From positions 1 through 12,529 of the forward strand of contig CAJXNE010000046.1 of assembly GCA_913056285.1 (NCBI GenBank): a stretch of DNA of 12,529 bases. The letters run 5' to 3'. This DNA is from an uncultured Zetaproteobacteria bacterium. GTDB taxonomy: Bacteria > Pseudomonadota > Zetaproteobacteria > Mariprofundales > Mariprofundaceae. A model generated the notes under the pieces. The model saw nothing but the letters and a program-made list of their open reading frames with translations, was not told where the DNA came from and made no database searches. This document shows, piece by piece, positions 7,215-12,529 of this stretch (position 1 is the stretch's first letter; each line of letters begins with the position of its first letter). Made by a program: the position numbers and the translations under genes.

Positions 7215-8435
7215 ATGCGGATCGTACAGAAATTTGGCGGTACGTCGGTGGGTTCGCTGGAACGGATTGGTAAAACTGCCGATCTGGTGGCGGCTGAACT
7301 GGCACAGGGAAATCAGGTGGCGGTTGTGGTGTCGGCCATGAGCGGTGAGACCAATCGGCTGACATCTATGGCGCATGAAATCTGTGCGCAACCGGCAGCG
7401 CGTGAACTCGATGCGCTGGTGGCGACCGGTGAACAGGTCAGTGCGGCGCTGCTGGCCATTGAATTGCAGAACCGAGGCATTGCGGCCTATTCTTATAGTG
7501 GCGGTCAGGCCGGTTTTGTCACCGATAGCAAGCATGAACGGGCGCGCATCAAAGATATTGAAGGCGATCATTTGCTGACGCGTTTGCAGGCTGGCGAAGT
7601 GCCGGTGGTGACGGGTTTTCAGGGTGTGGATGAACAAGGTAACGTCACCACGCTGGGGCGTGGCGGTTCCGATACTTCTGCGGTGGCGCTGGCCATTGCT
7701 GTTGAGGCTGACGTGTGTGATATTTATACCGATGTTGATGGTATCTACACCACCGATCCGCGCATTGTGCCGAAAGCGCGCAAAATCGAACGCATTGCTT
7801 ACGAGGAAATGCTGGAATTTGCATCACTGGGTGCAAAAGTGCTGCAGACCCGTTCAGTGGAACTGGCTATGCGTTATAATATGCCGTTGCATTTGCGTTC
7901 CAGCTTTGAGCCGGTGGCAGGAACAATGGTTGTACAAGAGGATGATAGCATGGAACGAGCAACGATTTCCGGTGTGGCCTATAACCGCGATGAAGCAAAA
8001 ATAACCATTATGGGTATTCCCGATCAACCGGGCATTGCGGCCAACGTGTTCGGCCCGGTGGCCGGGGCCGGCATCAATGTCGATGTGATTGTGCAGAATG
8101 TGTCCGAGCAGGGCTATACGGATATTACTTTTACCGTGCCAACCGGCGACTACCAGCAGACCATGGATATTATGCGCCGCCTGTGCAAACAGATGGATGC
8201 ACGCGATGTGAAAGGTGATGATAGCGTCGCCAAGGTGTCTGTGGTCGGCGTCGGCATGCGTTCCCATTCCGGCGTAGCCAAGGATATGTTTGATATTCTG
8301 GCTAGAGAGGGGGTCAATATTCAGATGATTACCACCAGTGAAATCAAAATCACCGTGGTGATCGATGAAAAATACATCGAACTGGCCGTGCGCACCCTGC
8401 ACAGCGCTTTCGGGCTGGATGCAGAAGACAGTTAA
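7215..8435 (+). CDS. lysC: Aspartate kinase, lysine-sensitive type with two ACT domains
   Basis: Aspartate kinase phosphorylates aspartate, the first step toward lysine, threonine, methionine and diaminopimelate. The 406-residue product has KFGGTSVGS (6-14), VVSAMSGETNRL (38-49), GFQG (134-137), GRGGSDTSAVALA (148-160) and DVDGIYTTDPR (173-183). Two ACT domains follow (about 262-340 and 345-406), with PGIAANVFGPVAGAGINVDVIVQN and VAKDMFDILAREGVNIQMITTSEIKI. Such two-ACT enzymes are usually inhibited by lysine with threonine. I chose the ATG at 7215 to begin MRIVQKFGG; CAGGTGG at 7201-7207 is a usable ribosome site. An earlier ATG at 7188 overlaps exbD and adds nine unrelated residues. The gap from exbD is 16 nt, so co-transcription is likely. 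An internal start for a beta subunit is described separately. Confidence 0.97.
   Translation: MRIVQKFGGTSVGSLERIGKTADLVAAELAQGNQVAVVVSAMSGETNRLTSMAHEICAQPAARELDALVATGEQVSAALLAIELQNRGIAAYSYSGGQAGFVTDSKHERARIKDIEGDHLLTRLQAGEVPVVTGFQGVDEQGNVTTLGRGGSDTSAVALAIAVEADVCDIYTDVDGIYTTDPRIVPKARKIERIAYEEMLEFASLGAKVLQTRSVELAMRYNMPLHLRSSFEPVAGTMVVQEDDSMERATISGVAYNRDEAKITIMGIPDQPGIAANVFGPVAGAGINVDVIVQNVSEQGYTDITFTVPTGDYQQTMDIMRRLCKQMDARDVKGDDSVAKVSVVGVGMRSHSGVAKDMFDILAREGVNIQMITTSEIKITVVIDEKYIELAVRTLHSAFGLDAEDS
7936..7952 (+). other. Internal ribosome site and ATG for a possible aspartate kinase beta subunit
   Basis: Inside lysC, AAGAGGAT (7936-7943) stands just before an in-frame ATG at 7950-7952, with 8 nt between GAGG and the ATG. 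This ATG is codon 246, at the junction between the kinase domain and the ACT domains (QEDDSMERATISGVAYNRDEAK). Starting here would give 161 residues containing only the two ACT domains. Bacillus subtilis aspartokinase II and the Corynebacterium enzyme make their beta subunits from an internal in-frame start at the equivalent place. The site is seen; its use is inferred. Confidence 0.5.
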
Positions 8436-8489
8436 GCCAAGAACCGACATTGCCATTGGGTTTAATCAGACACAACTCTCAACTCAGGC

Positions 8490-8518
8490 TTGCACTTTCC
8501 GATAGAGTAGTCTATTAA
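8490..8518 (+). promoter_or_regulatory. Sigma-70 type promoter of csrA
   Basis: TTGCAC (8490-8495) and TATTAA (8513-8518) are separated by exactly 17 nt in the 104-nt gap after lysC. The predicted start near 8525 leaves a leader of about 15 nt. That leader holds the Shine-Dalgarno sequence and a single GGA motif (8531-8533), so csrA can be made apart from the lysC transcript. Confidence 0.65.
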
Positions 8519-8539
8519 AGGTGTCAGAGAGGAGATACC

Positions 8540-8725
8540 ATGTTAATTTTGACGCGCAAGAAAGGCGAATCCATCGCTATCGGAGATAATATTCAGATTC
8601 AGGTATTGAATGTGAAGGGCGGACAGGTGCGTATCGGGATTGATGCTCCGCGTGAAGTCAAGGTTAACCGTGAAGAACGTCTGGAAGCTGCATCAGCCAA
8701 TGACACTCTTTCAGTAGAAAGCTGA
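8540..8725 (+). CDS. csrA: Carbon storage regulator CsrA (RsmA)
   Basis: CsrA is a small dimeric RNA-binding protein that binds GGA motifs in mRNA leaders and alters translation or stability. The 61-residue product has the full conserved sequence MLILTRKKGESIAIGDNIQIQVL with VRIGIDAPREVKVNREE. Leu4, Arg6 and Arg44 of the RNA-binding surface are present. AGAGGAGAT at 8528-8536 is a strong ribosome site 3-5 nt before the ATG. Its GGA could also be a CsrA target, which would allow self-control, but one motif alone is weak evidence. Placement after lysC is common in gammaproteobacteria; the serine tRNA often found beyond csrA there is absent. Confidence 0.97.
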   Translation: MLILTRKKGESIAIGDNIQIQVLNVKGGQVRIGIDAPREVKVNREERLEAASANDTLSVES

Positions 8726-8768
8726 CTGACAGCGCATTCATAATATGCGGAAGTAATCTTTGATGAAA

Positions 8769-8888
8769 TCGTAAAAAGTCCATCCATGGCCTTTTCACTT
8801 TCCTTACAAATCAATCACTTGCAGCGCAAGCTATTGATTTGCGCGCCCGTCCATGGGCGCGATGATGACTTTTTACGAAGTCATCATC
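8769..8888 (+). repeat. Structured intergenic repeat, copy B
   Basis: This copy lies between csrA and fur. Hairpins are: stem 8807-8814/8834-8841 with inner stem 8818-8822/8826-8830; stem 8843-8848/8855-8860; and an 11-bp stem 8861-8871/8878-8888. A 12-bp perfect inverted repeat also joins the left end (8769-8780, TCGTAAAAAGTC) to GACTTTTTACGA at 8867-8878. That pairing would compete with the third hairpin. The left end before 8787 has no counterpart in copy A because copy A is cut by the window edge. Relative to copy A it lacks 30 nt between 8795 and 8796. It points the same way as csrA, whereas copy A points against trmD. No coding capacity is seen. Confidence 0.8.
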
Positions 8889-8902
8889 TTTCTCCCTTTT
8901 CC
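8861..8902 (+). terminator. Possible terminator for csrA formed by the third hairpin of repeat copy B
   Basis: The 11-bp stem 8861-8871/8878-8888 is followed by a pyrimidine-rich, interrupted T tract (TTTCTCCCTTTTCC). The T tract is poor and the stem is AT-rich, so termination would be modest at best. No better terminator is visible between csrA and fur. Confidence 0.3.
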
Positions 8903-8956
8903 TTATTCTCCCCCTACATTGATATTAGTGGGTTAGGGATAGTGCAATAATTCCCA

Positions 8957-8984
8957 TTGACGCGATAACGATAACGATTATCAT
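8957..8984 (+). promoter_or_regulatory. Core promoter of the fur-FTR1 operon
   Basis: TTGACG (8957-8962) and TATCAT (8979-8984) are 16 nt apart and each match 5 of 6 sigma-70 consensus bases. The predicted start falls at about 8990-8992, that is, at or beside the fur ATG (8992). There is thus no room for a ribosome binding site, and none is seen. Confidence 0.6.
8964..8982. promoter_or_regulatory. Fur box
   Basis: GATAACGATAACGATTATC matches 16 of 19 positions of the classical Fur box GATAATGATAATCATTATC by hand comparison. It fills the spacer and part of the -10 box of the promoter, so iron-loaded Fur bound here would block RNA polymerase. Repression by the adjacent Fur protein is the obvious reading but is inferred. 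Confidence 0.85.
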
Positions 8985-8991
8985 TTCACCC

Positions 8992-9381
8992 ATGCAACGT
9001 TTAACAGCCCAGCGGCAAGCTATACTGGATTTAATCAACGCATCCAACCGGCACTGGGATGCCGATGAAGTGGTGCGTGCGCTGGTGGATGCAGGCGCAT
9101 CAATTGGAATTGCTACAGTTTACCGTGGGTTGGCTGCCCTTGAAACACAGGGGTTGATTGATTCGATTCAACTGGCCGATAAAAAACGCTATGAGCGGGC
9201 CGATAAGGCCCATCATGATCATATGATTTGCACCAGTTGCGGGCTTATCGAAGAATTTTCACACGATACGATTGAGGAGCTACAGCTTGCCGCTGCAGCA
9301 AAAAAAGGATTTAGGCTGACCGGCCACCAACTGGTGATGTTCGGTTATTGCAGTCAATGTGCGAAGGAGTTAAAGGCATGA
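8992..9381 (+). CDS. fur: Ferric uptake regulator, Fur family
   Basis: Fur-family proteins are metal-dependent dimeric repressors. The 129-residue product has a winged-helix DNA-binding region (about 1-65, with ASIGIATVYRGLAALETQGLI at 36-56) and a metal-binding dimerisation region. Likely ligands are His21, His74-His75-Asp76-His77, acidic residues near 87-96 and His112, with a CxxC pair at 80/83 and another at 120/123 for structural zinc. The HHDH pattern and adjoining iron permease favour iron sensing over zinc (Zur) or peroxide (PerR), but this cannot be proved from sequence. It is shorter than the usual 135-150 residues because the N-terminus is brief. No in-frame ATG, GTG or TTG was seen just upstream, so the ATG at 8992 stands without a Shine-Dalgarno sequence. 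It overlaps the permease gene by 4 nt. Confidence 0.92.
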   Translation: MQRLTAQRQAILDLINASNRHWDADEVVRALVDAGASIGIATVYRGLAALETQGLIDSIQLADKKRYERADKAHHDHMICTSCGLIEEFSHDTIEELQLAAAAKKGFRLTGHQLVMFGYCSQCAKELKA

Positions 9382-10208
9382 TTTCATCATTGGTGATTGT
9401 ATTCAGGGAAATGCTGGAAATGGTATTGGTCGTCGGCGTATTGCTGGCGGCTACGCGAGGTTTGGCAGGCTCGCGATTATGGATTGGGCTGGGCGCATTT
9501 GGTGGCTTGCTTGGCGCTACATTTTTCGGTGTATTTATGGAACAGATGGAAGCATCATTCAATTCAGATGGTGAATTTATTTTTAATGCGGTCATTCTGT
9601 CGATAGCTTCGGTCATGATTGCATGGACGGTATTCTGGATGAGTAAATACGGGCGCGAAATGAGCCAGCGTATGAATCAGGTTGGATCGTCGGTCAAGGC
9701 CGGCGATTTACCATGCACGGCGCTCGCCGTGGTGGCATTGTCTGCTGTGATGCGGGAAGGTTCCGAGGCTGTTTTTTTCCTGTTCAGTGCTGCTCAGGGC
9801 ATCAGCGAGGATGGCTGGAGCATGTTGATCGGCGGTGTGATGGGAGCGGGCGTCGCCTTGATGATAGGGACGCTGCTGTATTTGGGTCTGGTACGTATTC
9901 CATTGAAACAGTTATTCAGCGTAGTCGGTTGGTTACTGATGTTGCTGGCTGCCGGCATGGCTTCTGAGGCAGCTGCGAACTTAATCATGATCGGTTGGTT
10001 ACCACCGCTGGTTGATCCGCTCTGGAACAGCTCGGCGCTACTCTCCAGCGATAGCATGCTCGGGGAACTGCTGCATGTGATGGTCGGCTATGAAGACCAG
10101 CCCAGCGCGTTGCAGGTGATCGTGTTTGCCTTGTCACTGACCATCATGGTAGTGTTGTCGTATCGTTTTCAAGCGCCGCTGAAGGCGAAGGTTGCCGCAC
10201 CGGTCTAA
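9378..10208 (+). CDS. FTR1/EfeU-family iron permease
   Basis: FTR1/EfeU proteins are membrane permeases that carry iron, often after oxidation by a partner enzyme. The 276-residue product is very hydrophobic, with about seven membrane segments. It has both diagnostic REXXE iron motifs: REMLE at 10-14 in the first helix and REGSE at 126-130 in a later one. The ATG at 9378 overlaps the fur stop (ATGA). AAGGAG (9364-9369) is a good ribosome site 8 nt before it. No EfeO- or EfeB-like partner or multicopper oxidase lies next to it; the next gene is a FIST protein. Expression should follow the Fur-boxed promoter ahead of fur. Confidence 0.92.
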   Translation: MISSLVIVFREMLEMVLVVGVLLAATRGLAGSRLWIGLGAFGGLLGATFFGVFMEQMEASFNSDGEFIFNAVILSIASVMIAWTVFWMSKYGREMSQRMNQVGSSVKAGDLPCTALAVVALSAVMREGSEAVFFLFSAAQGISEDGWSMLIGGVMGAGVALMIGTLLYLGLVRIPLKQLFSVVGWLLMLLAAGMASEAAANLIMIGWLPPLVDPLWNSSALLSSDSMLGELLHVMVGYEDQPSALQVIVFALSLTIMVVLSYRFQAPLKAKVAAPV

Positions 10209-10226
10209 CGCGCCCAGGCTCACTGT

Positions 10227-10253
10227 TTGTTTCAATTAAGCAGCACTTATATT
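10227..10253 (+). promoter_or_regulatory. Weak candidate promoter for the FIST-kinase pair
   Basis: TATATT (10248-10253) is a fair -10 box in the 61-nt gap after the permease gene. The best upstream partner is TTGTTT (10227-10232) at a short 15-nt spacing. No Fur box is present. Read-through from the iron operon cannot be excluded, as no terminator is visible in the gap. Confidence 0.25.
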
Positions 10254-10269
10254 CAATCGGGGTCAATGC

Positions 10270-11406
10270 ATGGATATCCTTGAAGGTTCATCAGATCGCA
10301 GTGATGCGCTTGAAGCGATAAGCGAATCAACCCGTTCATGGAACGAAGATGCATCGCCTGATCTGTTGTTTGTTTTTCACTCTTCACTCCAGAACCCGCA
10401 TGCCGTAGCTGCGAATCTGGCAGATAAATTCCCGAATACCTTGATCGTGGGTTGCTCGACAGCCGGGGAATGGATTACCGGGCAACATAAAAATCATGCA
10501 CTGGTCTTAACAGGCATTTCGACGCCGGATATTCGTTGGGCTGTGAGCGTGATTGAAGATTTAAGCGCGCCGCCTGACGATAGTGCCAGAGCGGTGTGTT
10601 CTGATCTGGTCCGCCAACTGGATATCAATTGGTCGGATCTGAATGCGGGTGGCTATTTTTGCCTGAGCTTTTTCGATGGCTTGAGTAAACGAGAAGAATC
10701 TGTGATTGCCGCGATGGCCAGCGAATTGGGCGATGTGCCCTTGCTTGGCGGCTCATCCGGAGATGATCTAAAATACGATCATGCTTTTGTGATTGCAAAT
10801 GGCAAAGCCTACCAACATGCCGCTGTGTTTATTCTGGCTGAAAGCCGCGTGCCTTTTCGCGCCATTAAGCATCATCATTACATCCCCGGTGATCACGATG
10901 TGGTGATTACCAAAGCGAGTATGGCTGATCGTGTGGTGAACCGGCTTGACGGCATGCCTGCAGCGCAGCGCTATGCCGAAGTGCTCGGCCTCGAGGTTGA
11001 GGCGCTGACACCGCAGGTTTTTTCAGATAATCCTCTGGCATATCAGTATAGCAACGAGTGCTATGTGAGAGCCCTCAGGCGCGTTTGCGAGAATGATTCG
11101 CTGGAATTCGGCTGTGCCATTGAGGAAGGAATGGTGCTGACAGTATGTAAGCACAAGGATATGGCTGCCGAGTACGACACACTGATGGCCGAGTTAAGTC
11201 CTGCGGCGAAAAAAATTCCGCTGCTGATTGTCTGTAATTGTATTTATCGTGCACTTGAGGGTATGGAAGGTGATTTGAATCAGCATCTGGCCGAGAAAAC
11301 CTGTTCGATTGCCGATCATATGATCGGATTTGATACCTACGGTGAACAGTGGCAGGGCTTGCATGTCAACCAGACGATGGTGGCGTTGGCACTGGGTATT
11401 GCGTGA
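10270..11406 (+). CDS. FIST-domain sensor protein, NosP-like
   Basis: FIST proteins are cytoplasmic sensory proteins. Those of the NosP group bind haem, sense nitric oxide and control a histidine kinase encoded beside them. The 378-residue product has a FIST_N domain (about 30-195) with IVGCSTAGE (59-67), SFFDGLS (133-139) and LLGGSSGDD (158-166). The FIST_C domain (about 200-355) has FRAIKHHHYIP, NPLAYQYSNECYVRALRRV, FGCAIEEGMVLTV and the closing GFDTYGEQWQGLHVNQT (353-369). The length and closing motif fit NosP-like members. His201-203 are possible ligands but I cannot assign one. No signal peptide or membrane segment is evident. Its stop overlaps the kinase start (GTGA). The FIST call is firm; nitric oxide as ligand is inference. 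Confidence 0.88.
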   Translation: MDILEGSSDRSDALEAISESTRSWNEDASPDLLFVFHSSLQNPHAVAANLADKFPNTLIVGCSTAGEWITGQHKNHALVLTGISTPDIRWAVSVIEDLSAPPDDSARAVCSDLVRQLDINWSDLNAGGYFCLSFFDGLSKREESVIAAMASELGDVPLLGGSSGDDLKYDHAFVIANGKAYQHAAVFILAESRVPFRAIKHHHYIPGDHDVVITKASMADRVVNRLDGMPAAQRYAEVLGLEVEALTPQVFSDNPLAYQYSNECYVRALRRVCENDSLEFGCAIEEGMVLTVCKHKDMAAEYDTLMAELSPAAKKIPLLIVCNCIYRALEGMEGDLNQHLAEKTCSIADHMIGFDTYGEQWQGLHVNQTMVALALGIA

Positions 11407-12529
11407 GTCATTCTCCAGCCAGCGAAGCATTGCAGCAGCAGCTTGCTGCGGCGCAGGAAACCATTGTCGCCTTACGTAAACGCATGCATCAAATTGAGAA
11501 TGGCAATGCACAGTTGCCATTCCAGAAGCAATTACAATCGTATCAACAGCGTATTGCAGAAAAATCTATTGCGCTGAATGAGGCCAGACGCTGGGCCGAG
11601 ATGATTGTCCAATATGCTATGGATGCGATCATACGCCTTGATGAAAAAGGCCGGATTCAAGACTGGAACCCGATGGCCGAGCGGATGTTCGGCTACCATA
11701 AGGCTGAAGTGCATGGCGCTTTGCTTGAAGAAATACTGATTCCCAAGCGTCTGCATGCTACACATCTGCGTCATTTCCAGCGTCACATCGAGCGTGGCAG
11801 AGGCGCTTTGATGAACCGTCGCATTGAGGGGGTGGCGCAATGCAAGGATGGTTCGGAGTTGCCTGTCGAGTTTGTCGGCTCCTTTGTGAAGCAGGCAGAT
11901 GCTTTGGCTTTTGTGATGGTTTTGCGTGATATCAGCGAGCGCAAGGCTGCTGAACAGCAACTGCGGGATTCGCATGCCAATCTCGAAGCACTGGTAGCGC
12001 TGCGAACGGGCGAAGTGCGGGATCAGGCCGCCATCATCGAAGCGACGCTGAACATGGTCGGCATGGCCGATTTGGATGGCAATGTGTTATATATTAATCC
12101 GGCAGGCAGGAAAATATTGGGCTTAGAGCCGGATCAGTCGCTGGATGCGATGAAAATCGGACGCTTTCATAGCCCTGAAACTGAGAGAACGCTGGTGTAT
12201 GAGGTGTTCCCCAAGGCGCTGGAGCAAGGTACTTGTGAAACAGAATGTGAATTTCTGGATGCGGATGCCAAACCTGTACCCATGGCCTGTATATTTATGT
12301 CATTGCCCGATCAGGATGGGCATCTATCACGGCTGGCGGTCATTGGCCGCGATTTGCGTAAGGAAATCGCGTTACAACATCAGGTCGAACATGTGGACAG
12401 GCTGGAGTCGCTGGGCGTACTGGCGGGCGGTATCGCGCATGATTTCAATAATATTCTGACCGCCATCATTGGTCATGCAGGTATGGCCAAAGCGAAGCTC
12501 GGTAAATCCTCGCCGGGGCAGGAACATCT
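11403..12529 (+). CDS. PAS-PAS sensor histidine kinase, 3' end beyond window
   Basis: The frame opened by GTG at 11403 stays open to the window end (about 375 codons). The visible part has an N-terminal coiled-coil-like stretch (about 5-60, rich in Gln, Ala and Leu), with no membrane helix. PAS domain 1 with its PAC tail spans about 64-185 (AMDAIIRLDEKGRIQDWNPMAERMFGY to FVMVLRDISERKAAEQQL). A linker and PAS domain 2 follow (about 210-325, NMVGMADLDGNVLYINPAGRKILGL). The dimerisation/phosphoacceptor segment LESLGVLAGGIAHDFNNILTAIIGHA carries His346. The ATP-binding domain must lie past the edge, and this H-box type is common in hybrid kinases with receiver domains. The 4-nt overlap with the FIST gene implies coupled translation and a shared signal path. 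It is probably soluble, sensing through the FIST protein. Confidence 0.92.
   Translation, partial: MSHSPASEALQQQLAAAQETIVALRKRMHQIENGNAQLPFQKQLQSYQQRIAEKSIALNEARRWAEMIVQYAMDAIIRLDEKGRIQDWNPMAERMFGYHKAEVHGALLEEILIPKRLHATHLRHFQRHIERGRGALMNRRIEGVAQCKDGSELPVEFVGSFVKQADALAFVMVLRDISERKAAEQQLRDSHANLEALVALRTGEVRDQAAIIEATLNMVGMADLDGNVLYINPAGRKILGLEPDQSLDAMKIGRFHSPETERTLVYEVFPKALEQGTCETECEFLDADAKPVPMACIFMSLPDQDGHLSRLAVIGRDLRKEIALQHQVEHVDRLESLGVLAGGIAHDFNNILTAIIGHAGMAKAKLGKSSPGQEH

Noticed and set aside
6975..7637. Open frame of 220 codons on the minus strand
   Set aside because: It spans the exbD-lysC junction in antisense. Both plus-strand genes are well supported and the translation has no family-like pattern.
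7854..8456. Open frame of 200 codons on the minus strand, rich in His
   Set aside because: It is a shadow of the lysC ACT region; the His and Gly richness mirrors codon usage on the other strand.
8726..8768. Serine tRNA or other RNA gene after csrA, as in some gammaproteobacteria
   Set aside because: No cloverleaf or tRNA consensus elements are visible. Only a weak 5-bp stem (CGCAT with ATGCG) is present.
12199..12459. Open frame of 86 codons on the plus strand
   Set aside because: It lies in another frame inside the histidine kinase, whose PAS and H-box motifs run through the same bases.
1..12529. CRISPR array, insertion sequence or prophage
   Set aside because: No regularly spaced direct repeats, transposase, integrase or phage-type genes were found. 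The only repeat is the two-copy structured element.

Overview
The window reads as a chromosomal segment of a Gram-negative proteobacterium. The evidence is the rpsP-rimM-trmD order, a comEC-exbB-exbD cluster, lysC followed by csrA, and a Fur regulator coupled to an FTR1-type iron permease. Two iron genes (Fur, FTR1), plus a YaaA homologue, a family tied to iron control under peroxide stress, would fit an iron-oxidising lineage such as the Zetaproteobacteria. That taxon is inference only. Gene density is high, spacing is short, and no transposase, phage, tRNA, rRNA or CRISPR array is visible.

Layout. 1-163 has no gene and holds copy A of a structured repeat. 164-1620 (minus strand) is rpsP-rimM-trmD, read right to left from a good sigma-70 type promoter at 1653-1681. 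1704-2468 (minus) is yaaA. A 48-nt divergent gap leads to plus-strand genes: ribD (riboflavin synthesis), comEC (DNA uptake channel), exbB-exbD (proton-driven motor), lysC (aspartate kinase, with a likely internal start for a short beta subunit) and csrA with its own promoter. 8726-8991 holds copy B of the repeat, then a promoter covered by a near-consensus Fur box. fur and the FTR1 permease follow and overlap by 4 nt. From 10270 a FIST-domain protein overlaps by 4 nt a PAS-PAS histidine kinase that runs off the right edge. This pair resembles NosP/NahK-type nitric-oxide signalling modules.

How the parts work together. The Fur/FTR1 pair looks like a self-contained iron-uptake unit in which Fur represses its own promoter. 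The FIST/kinase pair looks like a soluble sensor plus its kinase partner. The most unusual structure is the duplicated element at 1-132 and 8769-8888. Over 93 aligned bases its copies differ at 12 positions, none of which abolishes a stem, and two base pairs of the third hairpin have changed in a compensatory way.
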